Origin: Bdellovibrionales bacterium RIFCSPHIGHO2_01_FULL_40_29
Lineage (GTDB): Bacteria > Bdellovibrionota > Bdellovibrionia > Bdellovibrionales > Bdellovibrionaceae
Assembly (NCBI GenBank): GCA_001771815.1
Contig: MEPU01000007.1
Location: 1-64,000 of the forward strand
Direction of reading: 5' to 3'
Length of the DNA: 64,000 bases
The notes below the pieces were generated by a model that made no database searches, was not told the origin of the DNA, and worked only from the letters and a program-made list of their open reading frames with translations. Below, piece by piece: positions 42,970-50,943 of the stretch (position 1 is its first letter; every line of letters starts with the position of its first letter). The position numbers were made by a program, and so were the translations under genes.

Positions 42970-43923
42970 ATGCTTAAAGTTGAAATCACTCGGGGTGACT
43001 ATGTTGAAAGCACGCATCAAGTGCATGCTCGTGTCGAATCCGCAAATGGCACAGTGCTGCTGAATACTTCTAAGGATTTTGATTTTTTCCCACGATCCGC
43101 CATCAAGCCCATTCAATCCTACTTATTACTGAAGTCCGGCGCTTATGAAGGGCTTAATTTAGATTTACGTCATCTGGCATTGGCCTCATCGTCCCATATC
43201 GGAGAAAAGCAGCACACCGATTTGGTATTGTCTTGGCTTGAAAAATTAGAATTGGATCAGGCTGCATTGCGCTGTGGTGCTCATGCGCCAGGAGATGCGG
43301 ACAGTTCTTTTTTGCTGCGTCAGAATAATCAACAACCACGAGCTATTCATAACAACTGTTCTGGAAAACACACCGGATTTCTTTCAGTTTGTAAGCATTT
43401 GAAGTTTCCCATCGAGAACTATCATCATATCGAGCATCCTTTGCAGCAAAAGTTGAAACAAGTTTTAGAAAATGAATTAGAATGTGAGCTTAAGCATTTT
43501 GGAATTGACGGGTGTTCGATTCCGGCCTTTTACATGAGTTTTCATCAAATGAGTCGTGCTTTTGCCAAAATGGCGGGGAGGGCTTATGCTGATTCCAACT
43601 CTGCGGCGGGAATGGTATTTCAAGCCTTTGCGCGATTTCCAGAGCTGACATCTGGAAAAGATCAATACTACACACAAGTTATGGTGAAAAATTCTGGACG
43701 AATTTTATCAAAGGGTGGCGCCGAAGGAATTGTTGCTGGCATTATTCCGGAAAAGAAAATTTCCATTTTGGTAAAGTCCAGTGATGGCTCGCATCGCGGC
43801 GCTCAAAGTGCATTTGATTATTTGGTTCATGCATTTGGTGGCCTGGAGATGGCCTTGTCTCCCTTGATAACAAATTGGGTGGGAACTCATGTCGGAGTTG
43901 TGCGGGTGGCTTTACCCCTCTAG
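42970..43923 (+). CDS. L-asparaginase II family protein
   Basis: A 317-residue protein of the asparaginase II (Rhizobium etli AII-like) family, unrelated to the classic AnsA/AnsB type. Motifs: FPRSAIKPIQ, CGAHAPGD, NNCSGKHTGFL and DGCSIPAFYM, which hold the cysteine, serine and lysine residues of the active site. It should hydrolyse asparagine to aspartate and ammonia. No signal peptide. It overlaps the convergent small gene by 12 bases. Confidence 0.88.
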   Translation: MLKVEITRGDYVESTHQVHARVESANGTVLLNTSKDFDFFPRSAIKPIQSYLLLKSGAYEGLNLDLRHLALASSSHIGEKQHTDLVLSWLEKLELDQAALRCGAHAPGDADSSFLLRQNNQQPRAIHNNCSGKHTGFLSVCKHLKFPIENYHHIEHPLQQKLKQVLENELECELKHFGIDGCSIPAFYMSFHQMSRAFAKMAGRAYADSNSAAGMVFQAFARFPELTSGKDQYYTQVMVKNSGRILSKGGAEGIVAGIIPEKKISILVKSSDGSHRGAQSAFDYLVHAFGGLEMALSPLITNWVGTHVGVVRVALPL

Positions 43924-44334
43924 TGAGGCTAGGCGCTTTCGGATTTTTAGCAAAACAATCAACAAGGAAATGGAAAGCAATTCGCTAGAGACAAAATAAA
44001 CTTTGTTATTACTCTTGAGATTTGGAATTTTTTTTAAGAGAAAGCTTTTTTCAGATTTTGAGCTAAAAATATTTACAATCAAAACTTTTTTTCGGGCCTT
44101 GGCTTCAACCAGACATTTATAAAGAGAATTGTACTTATCTTGTAAGCTCCAATCCAAAATAAGGATTTGAGTGGCTTCACTGGATTTGAAAATGACTTTT
44201 GCATCCGGCGCTGAATTCATAACGAGGCAAAATATTTTATCTTTAAGAACCAATCGAGACAAGGATGAGATGTCGCGGTTTCTGGTGATGATCAAGGCTT
44301 TTTTAAACTTCTTATGTTTTACAGGAACTGGCAT
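43912..44334 (-). CDS. Receiver-like small protein
   Basis: A 140-residue lysine-rich protein. Strand-helix alternation with LILDWS after about residue 55 and KVLIVNIFSSKS later resembles a receiver domain with the aspartate kept, but the acidic pair near the N terminus is absent. No output domain. The N terminus is highly basic (VKHKKFKKALIITRNRD). Start and function are uncertain. Confidence 0.5.
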   Translation of the reverse strand: MPVPVKHKKFKKALIITRNRDISSLSRLVLKDKIFCLVMNSAPDAKVIFKSSEATQILILDWSLQDKYNSLYKCLVEAKARKKVLIVNIFSSKSEKSFLLKKIPNLKSNNKVYFVSSELLSISLLIVLLKIRKRLASLEG

Positions 44335-44577
44335 TTTTTTAGTTTAATTGGGACCCATCAGTTTGCACAAGGCGTGGAGCAGCGATTTAAATCCCGTGTG
44401 ATGGATTTAAATCTTCTTTAAACTGTTCAATACATTTACACAAATATGTTGAATTCCAGTTCTAAAAATAAAAAATATCAATGTAAATGCACAAATCTGA
44501 TTCATAGTGTATCTGATGTGATTTATCTTAAGACCCAGTCATTTTATTACGATAGGATAAATGCAGGAGAAAAATTT

Positions 44578-45954
44578 ATGAACAGTACGACATCAAGATT
44601 ATTACTCAGAGTGTTGTTGCCAATTTTATTTATTCAACCAGTGATGGCTCAAGCGGCTGCTCTATATAATGAGTCTTGTTATCTTCAGCGCAACCCCGAT
44701 GTTGTTACGGGATGGGTTCAAAAAGGTAAATCAGCATATGATCACTGGATTCAATACGGTCAAAAAGAAGGAAGAATTCCAGGGTGTGACGGCACGGCAT
44801 TTCATGAAGGGTGTTATCTTCAGCGCAACCCCGATGTTGTTACGGGATGGGTTCAAAAAGGTAAATCAGCTTATGACCATTGGATGCAGTATGGTCATAA
44901 AGAAGGTCGGATTCCTGATTGTCGAGGGATGACACCGCCACCAATTGGTAGTGCTCCGCCAGGACACTCGCAACCCGTTTCACCGGCTCCTCCATCATCA
45001 CCATCTCCATCGCCAGTGCCATCTGGATCAGAGAATACAATAGTTGGTCCGGGTGGAAATCCAGTTCAAATTTCTGTAGATTCGGATCGATTTGGGGGTG
45101 CAGTTGCCAGCTTAAGATGGAATAATGTTGAATTTATCAATTCGCATGATCACGGTCGACAATTGCAAACTGCAGTTCAGTACGATGGATATGCTGAGTG
45201 CAACAACCCGACAGAAGCGGGTTCTTCGCATGATCGATCAAAAAGTACATCGCGATTGCTATCGCAATCAAAAACATCAGCATCACAACTGTCGAACCAA
45301 ATTCAAATGGCATACTGGTCTTATGGTAAAGTCACAGGAGCCTGTCAAAAGGGTTTAGACCCGCGTATAAAGTCTCCGCTTTCAAATACTATTTTAAGTA
45401 AAAAAATAACAATAGGGGCTTTTGGAGATCCGCAAATTGTGGACTACAGCATCAGCATTGCCTACGCCAAAGGGGATGCAACCAGTCAGGTTATTTATGA
45501 ATTATTAACAGGTTACTTAAACAGTGAATTCAAAAGATTTTTCTTCGTGACTCAGAAAACAGGAAAGCTCAATGAGTATCTTGGTTCGGAATTGCGAGAC
45601 ATTTCTGGAAATGGATTTCCGGCAGGTTCATATCTTGGCCAATCTCCACGCAAACAAAAATTTGATCCTGTTATTTTATCGAATCCATCAGGAAGTCATG
45701 CTATGGGGGCTTACATTTCTCCAGGTCAAATCACAGCCTGTGGCAGTGATTTTGGTTATGGTATTTTTCATTTTAATTTGGGTGGTAGTGGGCCCAAGGG
45801 CGCTGGTACAAATAAATGGAATATGGCGGCCTATGATTCAGCGAATAATCGTTGCATCGTCAATGGCAAGCGTTCATTTAAAGTATTTCTAGCAGTTGGA
45901 ACACTTGCAGATGTTCATGCTAAGATTGCAAGACTTATTAAAGTTGCTCCGTAA
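44578..45954 (+). CDS. Secreted protein with duplicated NPDV repeats and an unknown C-terminal domain
   Basis: A 458-residue exported protein; the ATG at 44578 has AGGAG 8 bases upstream and starts a signal peptide (cleaved near MAQAAA), whereas the longer frame from 44446 has neither. Two 45-residue repeats (CYLQRNPDVVTGWVQKGKSA, then YDHW, QYG and EGRIP) are followed by a proline/serine linker and a domain of about 300 residues with FGGAVASLRWNNVEFIN and ECNNPTEAGSSHD. The repeats resemble NPDV...A..H...G..EGR modules found in extracellular proteins. The C-terminal domain was not assigned. Confidence 0.75.
   Translation: MNSTTSRLLLRVLLPILFIQPVMAQAAALYNESCYLQRNPDVVTGWVQKGKSAYDHWIQYGQKEGRIPGCDGTAFHEGCYLQRNPDVVTGWVQKGKSAYDHWMQYGHKEGRIPDCRGMTPPPIGSAPPGHSQPVSPAPPSSPSPSPVPSGSENTIVGPGGNPVQISVDSDRFGGAVASLRWNNVEFINSHDHGRQLQTAVQYDGYAECNNPTEAGSSHDRSKSTSRLLSQSKTSASQLSNQIQMAYWSYGKVTGACQKGLDPRIKSPLSNTILSKKITIGAFGDPQIVDYSISIAYAKGDATSQVIYELLTGYLNSEFKRFFFVTQKTGKLNEYLGSELRDISGNGFPAGSYLGQSPRKQKFDPVILSNPSGSHAMGAYISPGQITACGSDFGYGIFHFNLGGSGPKGAGTNKWNMAAYDSANNRCIVNGKRSFKVFLAVGTLADVHAKIARLIKVAP
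44677..44735 (+). repeat. Direct repeat copy 1
   Basis: 59 bases identical, with no mismatch, to 44812-44870; spacing between copies is 135 bases, exactly 45 codons. Perfect identity at synonymous sites indicates a very recent or gene-converted duplication. Confidence 0.92.
44812..44870 (+). repeat. Direct repeat copy 2
   Basis: Second copy of the 59-base identical block of 44677-44735. Sequence after both copies stays similar at protein level (YDHW, QYG, KEGRIP) but diverges in DNA. Confidence 0.92.
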
Positions 45955-45977
45955 TTTGAACGATGCTAGCATAACTC

Positions 45978-47252
45978 ATGATTTCTGACACAACTATTCA
46001 GTATGCGGCGACCTTGTGTTTTGCTTTAGCTATTCTTCATACATTCTCTGTTAAAATTTTTCAGGGGTGGTCTCATAAATATGATGAAGGAACTGTTGGA
46101 GAAAACCTTTTTCATTTATTAGGAGAAGTGGAAGTCGTATTTGGTATTTGGGCGGGAATTTTTATCGCCTTTTTTATGTTATTCGCAGGAACTCAACCTG
46201 CTATTACCTATCTTGAAGGAAGAAATTTCACAGAGCCGATGTTTGTTTTTGTGATTATGGTTATCTGTGCGTCTCGTCCAATTTTATCTCTTTGTGAAAA
46301 AGCCATTCGGTTGGTTGGAAAAATCTTGCCGATCAATAAAAATATTGGATTTTATGCGGCGACGCTTATTGTTGGCCCACTGTTGGGAAGTTTTATTACG
46401 GAACCTGCGGCAATGACAGTGACAGCGATTATTCTGCTGAATAATTTTTATCAGAAAGATATTTCAGAGAAATTGAAGTATGCAACGATTGGACTTTTAT
46501 TTGTTAATATTTCAATTGGTGGAACATTGACTCCCTATGCGGCGCCACCGGTTTTGATGGTGGCGCCCAAGTGGAATTGGGATTTGATGTTTATGCTGAC
46601 TCATTTTGGTTGGAAAGCATTGATTGCCGTGGTTCTTTCAACAGCCATTGTAGCTTATCGTTTTCGCGAAGAATTGGCGCTGATTGAAAAAGAAGAGATT
46701 GCCGATGCCGGTGTTTTGGATATTCCAAAATGGGTGACGGGACTTCATCTTCTTGTTCTGGTCGCCATTGTGGCGGCAGCTCATTACATCGTTTTATTTA
46801 CAGGAATATTTTTACTATTTCTGGGAATGGCCTCAGTAACAAAAGAGTATCAAGAGAGCCTTAAGATTAAAGAATCCCTATTGGTGGGTTTTTTCTTGGG
46901 TGGGTTGGTTATTTTAGGTGGTTACCAGGCGTGGTGGTTAGAACCCATACTCAGCCGACTGACAGCATTGCCGCTTTATTTGGGCTCCATGACTTTAACA
47001 GCATTTACGGACAACGCGGCGATTACGTATCTGGGTAGTCAGGTCGCAGGATTATCAGATATTTCAAAGTATGCCTTAGTTGCAGGAAGTGTTGTTGGGG
47101 GTGGATTAACGGTGATTGCCAATGCGCCCAATCCAGCGGGATACAGCACGCTTAATTTTTCGTTTGGTGAGGACGGAATTAGTCCGGCATTATTATTTCG
47201 AAGTGCTTTGGTTCCAACGCTTATTGCGGGACTTTGTTTTTGGTTTTTATGA
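45978..47252 (+). CDS. Putative Na+/H+ antiporter
   Basis: A 424-residue membrane protein with about 10-12 hydrophobic helices. Motifs SFITEPAAMTVTAIIL, GGTLTPYAAPPVLMVAP and FTDNAAITYLGSQV, and the late NAPNPAGY, match the pfam Na_H_antiport_3 group. The charged or polar residues within helices (E-P-A-A, D-N-A) likely form the ion site. It overlaps the following CLC gene by 4 bases (ATGA), so cation and anion transporters are made together. Confidence 0.85.
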   Translation: MISDTTIQYAATLCFALAILHTFSVKIFQGWSHKYDEGTVGENLFHLLGEVEVVFGIWAGIFIAFFMLFAGTQPAITYLEGRNFTEPMFVFVIMVICASRPILSLCEKAIRLVGKILPINKNIGFYAATLIVGPLLGSFITEPAAMTVTAIILLNNFYQKDISEKLKYATIGLLFVNISIGGTLTPYAAPPVLMVAPKWNWDLMFMLTHFGWKALIAVVLSTAIVAYRFREELALIEKEEIADAGVLDIPKWVTGLHLLVLVAIVAAAHYIVLFTGIFLLFLGMASVTKEYQESLKIKESLLVGFFLGGLVILGGYQAWWLEPILSRLTALPLYLGSMTLTAFTDNAAITYLGSQVAGLSDISKYALVAGSVVGGGLTVIANAPNPAGYSTLNFSFGEDGISPALLFRSALVPTLIAGLCFWFL

Positions 47253-48466
47253 TTAAACGCTATCTGAAGTGGACTGGTTTAAGCTCGTTGAGTGGTCTCT
47301 TCGCCGGGGTGGCAGCAGCGGTATTTCTGATTTCTCTTCAATGGGTAACTCAACTCAGAGATGAAAATCAAATTATCATTTGGGCCTTGCCTTTGGCGGG
47401 TCTTTTGATCGGGTGGATTTATCACCGTTGGGGTGGAGCAGCGGTGCATGGGCACAATTTAATTTTAGATGAGCTTCATAATCCTCAAAATGTTATTCCA
47501 TTAAGAATGTCTCCATTTATTTTGGTGGGGACGCTGATCACTCATCTTTTTGGCGGATCTGCCGGTCGTGAGGGAACAGCCGTGCAAATGGGCGCGTCAC
47601 TGTCAGATCAAATTTCTCGTTTATTTCACATCACAAGTGACGAAAGAAAAATTCTTTTGGCTGCAGGCGCGGGTGCTGGTTTTGGTGCCGCTATTGGGAC
47701 TCCGTGGGCTGGGGCTATTTTTGGAATGGAAGTTATCTCTATCGGAAGAATTCGGTTGTTTGCTTGGTTTGAATGTCTTGTGGCGTCTTTCGTTGGATAT
47801 TACACAACCGTTTTTTTGAGCGCGCCTCATTCTCAATTCCCGAAAATTGAGTTCGAAGGTTTTAGTATTAAAATTCTTTTTTGGATGGCACTTGCGGGAG
47901 TTGCGTTTGGTCTTGTTGCAAAACTTTTCACTATGTTGACTCATGGAGTTGAGCAACTTCATGCTCGATTTGTTTCATATCCTCCATTAAGACCTTTTAT
48001 TGGTGGAGTTATTTTGGTTATTCTTTTCTATATTGAAGGCACGTATCGGTATGCGGGGCTAGGGATTCCATTTATTGGCGAAGCATTGCGGGCACCAGAT
48101 TCATTTCGCGATCCTATTTTGAAAATGTTTTTTACGTCGTTAACGGTAGGGTCTGGATTTAAGGGTGGAGAATTTATTCCGCTAGTTTTTATCGGAACAA
48201 CTTTGGGAAGTGCTCTTTCTATTATTATTCCGATTTCATTTCAACTTTTAGCTGCCGTGGGTTTTGCCGCTGTGTTTGCGGGAGCTGCGAATACACCCAT
48301 TGCCTGCACGCTGATGGCTATGGAAATTTTTGGCCCGCAAATAGGTCCTTATGCTTTGGTGGCATGTTTCATGAGTTATTATTTTTCAGGTCATCAAGGA
48401 ATTTACAAGGCCCAAAAAGTTCATGCAAAGAAGCATCAAAGATTAATATCTTTATTTAAGCGCTAG
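47249..48466 (+). CDS. CLC-family chloride channel/transporter
   Basis: A 405-residue CLC protein. The anion-pathway segments are GSAGREGTAVQMGASL (the GREGP motif with T for P), GAAIGTPWAGAIFGMEV and SGFKGGEFIPLVFIG. There are no C-terminal CBS domains. CLC proteins move Cl-, F- or nitrate, some in exchange for protons. The ATG at 47249 overlaps the antiporter stop codon; the longer frame from 47234 starts inside that gene. Confidence 0.87.
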   Translation: MIKRYLKWTGLSSLSGLFAGVAAAVFLISLQWVTQLRDENQIIIWALPLAGLLIGWIYHRWGGAAVHGHNLILDELHNPQNVIPLRMSPFILVGTLITHLFGGSAGREGTAVQMGASLSDQISRLFHITSDERKILLAAGAGAGFGAAIGTPWAGAIFGMEVISIGRIRLFAWFECLVASFVGYYTTVFLSAPHSQFPKIEFEGFSIKILFWMALAGVAFGLVAKLFTMLTHGVEQLHARFVSYPPLRPFIGGVILVILFYIEGTYRYAGLGIPFIGEALRAPDSFRDPILKMFFTSLTVGSGFKGGEFIPLVFIGTTLGSALSIIIPISFQLLAAVGFAAVFAGAANTPIACTLMAMEIFGPQIGPYALVACFMSYYFSGHQGIYKAQKVHAKKHQRLISLFKR

Positions 48467-48559
48467 TCAGATCATTGTCAGTTTTTGCTCTTTACACCTC
48501 TATTTTAACAGATTATTATGCTTCAAAATGATTACAGTTTCTAACCAGAAAGAGGATTT

Positions 48560-48754
48560 ATGAAAAAAAATATTCATCCAATTGAGCGCATAATCAGAGT
48601 TGTTCTTGGGTTGGGACTCGTCTCACTTGCATTTGTGGGGCCTGCAAATTTGTGGTTTCTTCTTGGGTTGATTCCACTTTTAACTGGTCTTATCGGCTGG
48701 TGTCCGCCATATGCAATGTTGGGTATCAATACTTGTAATATCGGTAAAAAGTAA
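48560..48754 (+). CDS. DUF2892/YgaP-type small membrane protein
   Basis: A 64-residue protein with two membrane helices and the pattern of the YgaP inner-membrane domain (N-terminal R-I-I-R-V-V-L-G, then TGLIGWCPPYAMLGINTC). The two cysteines are conserved in the family and often accompany sulfur-handling genes. AGAGGA lies 6 bases before the ATG. A second, different DUF2892 gene ends the RND operon at 55.5 kb. Confidence 0.85.
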   Translation: MKKNIHPIERIIRVVLGLGLVSLAFVGPANLWFLLGLIPLLTGLIGWCPPYAMLGINTCNIGKK

Positions 48755-48758
48755 ATCA

Positions 48759-48956
48759 TTACGATGGGCTTGTTGACTTTTGATCGACTGGCCTTTTCGT
48801 TTCAAGATGTCGACCGTGAGATTTTGCAATCATCACGGTCATTCTTAGATTAATAATTAGAAATCTCAGAATTTGCCACGGCAGAAACGAGCGCAGGAAT
48901 AGCGTCATCTTTGTCGGAACTGGCGCTAAATAAGATTTTGCTTCGGTGACTGACAT
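48759..48956 (-). CDS. Small basic protein downstream of the SQR-like gene
   Basis: A 65-residue protein with an amphipathic or partly hydrophobic middle (TLFLRSFLPWQILRFLIINLRM) and a basic tail. GGAGG lies 4-5 bases before the ATG, and the gene starts 15 bases after the SQR-like gene, so it is probably translated in that operon. It could help attach the flavoprotein to the membrane; no family was recognised. Confidence 0.65.
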   Translation of the reverse strand: MSVTEAKSYLAPVPTKMTLFLRSFLPWQILRFLIINLRMTVMIAKSHGRHLETKRPVDQKSTSPS

Positions 48957-48971
48957 ATTTCCTCCATTTAA

Positions 48972-50435
48972 TTATTCTGGAATAATCCACCAAAATGGCA
49001 GAGCTTTAGCTTTATAAATAAACGCATAATGAAGTAACTTTTTAATCCAATGCCCGGCGATTCCAAGTTCTCCGGTAGTATGAACAAGGCTTCGACCAGT
49101 TTTTGGGTACGTTTTAAAATTTGGAACAATAGGATACATTGTCATTGAGACAGCACTTCCAGCAAATGCATTTGCACCCGCAGAAGCAACGCAAGCAGCG
49201 CCAATCTCAGTCATCGATGCGGCATTTGTGGGGTGACTGGAAACACCATTAATCATATCAACAATTGAATTGGCAACGACTCGACCCATTATGGCCGAGG
49301 GCATTCCCGTTCTTGGAGGTGCCGGAGCTATGGGTGTTCCGTTTTTACTTTTTCTTGGTTTTGAAATTTGATGAGGAGGTGCAAAGGCAATTCCGATGGC
49401 AAAAATATTGGGATAGGTGGTTTGATATGTTTGCGGCCAATCCTCGGGCGACCACTGTTCATAAGTTTTTGCAGTGTAATCCGCATCCACCTTCATAAAC
49501 CCAGCCGGATTAAAAAGTTGGGTGGAGATGTCTTCTCCAGTCTTATTGAAGGCTTTTAAAGGCACTCCAGTGAATGGAGGAAGCAGCATTGCAAAATCAA
49601 AATCAAGGAAGCTGTGCTCGCCATCAAGTGTTTCGTACTCAAGTTTGTTTTTTTCAACTCTGTGAACATGGGCACCCGTGATCCAGTTGACATCGCGTTC
49701 AACAAACATGGATTCGGCAAATACTTTGCTTGGGGTGACAAAGCCGCCATTTTTTAATTGAAGACCGCCTACGCCAAAATCACCGAGTTCAGCTTCGTTG
49801 GTTAAAAAGATAAGTCGGGCTTTGTCACGGACTCCTTTTTGTTGAAGTTCAAATTCAAGATTAAAAATATATTCGAAGGCGGCGCCTTCGCATGTGCATA
49901 GGCCGTGACCTGTGCCAACGACAAGGGTTTTTTGAGCGCCAGCCTTCATTTCCAGAATCAATTGATCCAGCTCAAGTGCGGTGTCGCGTGCGTGATCAAC
50001 GGTGCAGACGGAGTGAGTGAAACCGTCTGGGCCAAGCCCAGGCGTTGCTCCAAAGTTTAAGCGCGGGCCTGTTGCGTTGATCAGGTAATCGTATTCAATT
50101 TTTATTTTGGTTCCGAGTTTTGCATCAGGATTGGAATCGCTCGTTGATTCGATAAGAACATGGGGGCGGGGCAAATCTGAAGAACCTTCGGGGTAAATTT
50201 CAGTGGCTTTTGCCTGGTGAAATTTAATTCGGGCCCTATTATAGACGGCCCTTAAATTGAATGTGACATCTGCGGGCATCATTTTGCCCACGCCGACCCA
50301 GATATTCGAGGGGATCCAATTCCATAGACTATTTGGACTGATGACGATCACTTCGTGCTTGCGGGAAAGTTTGCGCCGCAGCAACAAAGCTGCGGTGTGA
50401 CCAGATATGCCGGCTCCTAGAATGACGACTCTCAT
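48972..50435 (-). CDS. Sulfide:quinone oxidoreductase-like FAD flavoprotein
   Basis: A 487-residue flavoprotein beginning with the FAD-binding VVILGAGISGHTAALLL. SQR-like features: SLWNWIPSNIWVGVG, the N-A-T-G-P motif, TGHGLCTCEGAAFEYIF (redox cysteines), FAIGIAF, and an amphipathic hydrophobic C terminus (LLHYAFIYKAKALPFWW) that would dip into the membrane to meet quinone. SQR oxidises sulfide to polysulfide. It is divergent from an ArsR gene with two palindromes between. AGGAGG precedes the start. A nitrite- or NADH-linked relative is an alternative. Confidence 0.82.
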   Translation of the reverse strand: MRVVILGAGISGHTAALLLRRKLSRKHEVIVISPNSLWNWIPSNIWVGVGKMMPADVTFNLRAVYNRARIKFHQAKATEIYPEGSSDLPRPHVLIESTSDSNPDAKLGTKIKIEYDYLINATGPRLNFGATPGLGPDGFTHSVCTVDHARDTALELDQLILEMKAGAQKTLVVGTGHGLCTCEGAAFEYIFNLEFELQQKGVRDKARLIFLTNEAELGDFGVGGLQLKNGGFVTPSKVFAESMFVERDVNWITGAHVHRVEKNKLEYETLDGEHSFLDFDFAMLLPPFTGVPLKAFNKTGEDISTQLFNPAGFMKVDADYTAKTYEQWSPEDWPQTYQTTYPNIFAIGIAFAPPHQISKPRKSKNGTPIAPAPPRTGMPSAIMGRVVANSIVDMINGVSSHPTNAASMTEIGAACVASAGANAFAGSAVSMTMYPIVPNFKTYPKTGRSLVHTTGELGIAGHWIKKLLHYAFIYKAKALPFWWIIPE

Positions 50436-50493
50436 TTAGACCTCCTGCGTGGTTTAGCCTTATGACTTCATCTTAGGCTTTTATAATTCATCT

Positions 50494-50514
50494 TGCAATT
50501 AAAATATAATTGTA
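50494..50514. promoter_or_regulatory. Operator-like imperfect palindrome (SQR side)
   Basis: TGCAATTAAAATATAATTGTA has 8-bp arms with one mismatch, between the SQR-like gene and arsR. A candidate binding site of the ArsR protein. Confidence 0.45.
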
Positions 50515-50529
50515 TTAGTATATAAATAT

Positions 50530-50547
50530 ATAAACTTATAAGTTTAT
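50530..50547. promoter_or_regulatory. Operator-like perfect palindrome (ArsR side)
   Basis: ATAAACTTATAAGTTTAT is a perfect 18-bp palindrome, 22 bases before the ArsR start codon. Its size and position fit an ArsR-family operator that autoregulates the efflux operon. Confidence 0.6.
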
Positions 50548-50569
50548 CTAACTAAATGGAGCGTACGCT

Positions 50570-50941
50570 ATGTCAAAGAAGAAAGATAAAAAATCGCCTC
50601 AAACTAAGACAATATATGACATGCAGGCGGAAATTTGCTCGGCCTTAGCCAGTCCTGTTCGCTTGCAGATTCTAGACCTGATTTCTGAAAGTGAAAAAAC
50701 CGCAACTGAACTACTGGATGTGTTGTCAATTCCCAAAGCCAATCTTTCGCAACATTTAGCGGTCCTTAAAGATGCAGGTATTATTCATGCACGTAAAGAG
50801 GGATTGTTTCAGTACATGAGTTTATCAATTCCCAAAATTAAAGAGGCGTGTGCTCTAGTACGATCTGTCCTTCGCGATAGAATTGCTATGGAAGAAAAAC
50901 ACAACGCTGAATTGATTAAAGAACTACGAGCACAGAGGTAA
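50570..50941 (+). CDS. ArsR-family repressor
   Basis: A 123-residue winged-helix regulator. The segment LASPVRLQILDLISESEKTATELLD and the recognition helix PKANLSQHLAVLKDAGII are typical of ArsR/SmtB proteins. It lacks the classic ELCVCDL metal box of ArsR/CadC, but has exactly two cysteines, Cys23 in the first helix and Cys94 in the last, which could form a thiol switch across the dimer as in BigR/SqrR-type sulfide sensors, although in those the first cysteine is elsewhere. It is first in the operon with tolC-like and RND genes and divergent from the SQR-like gene. Confidence 0.88.
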   Translation: MSKKKDKKSPQTKTIYDMQAEICSALASPVRLQILDLISESEKTATELLDVLSIPKANLSQHLAVLKDAGIIHARKEGLFQYMSLSIPKIKEACALVRSVLRDRIAMEEKHNAELIKELRAQR

Positions 50942-50943
50942 AA

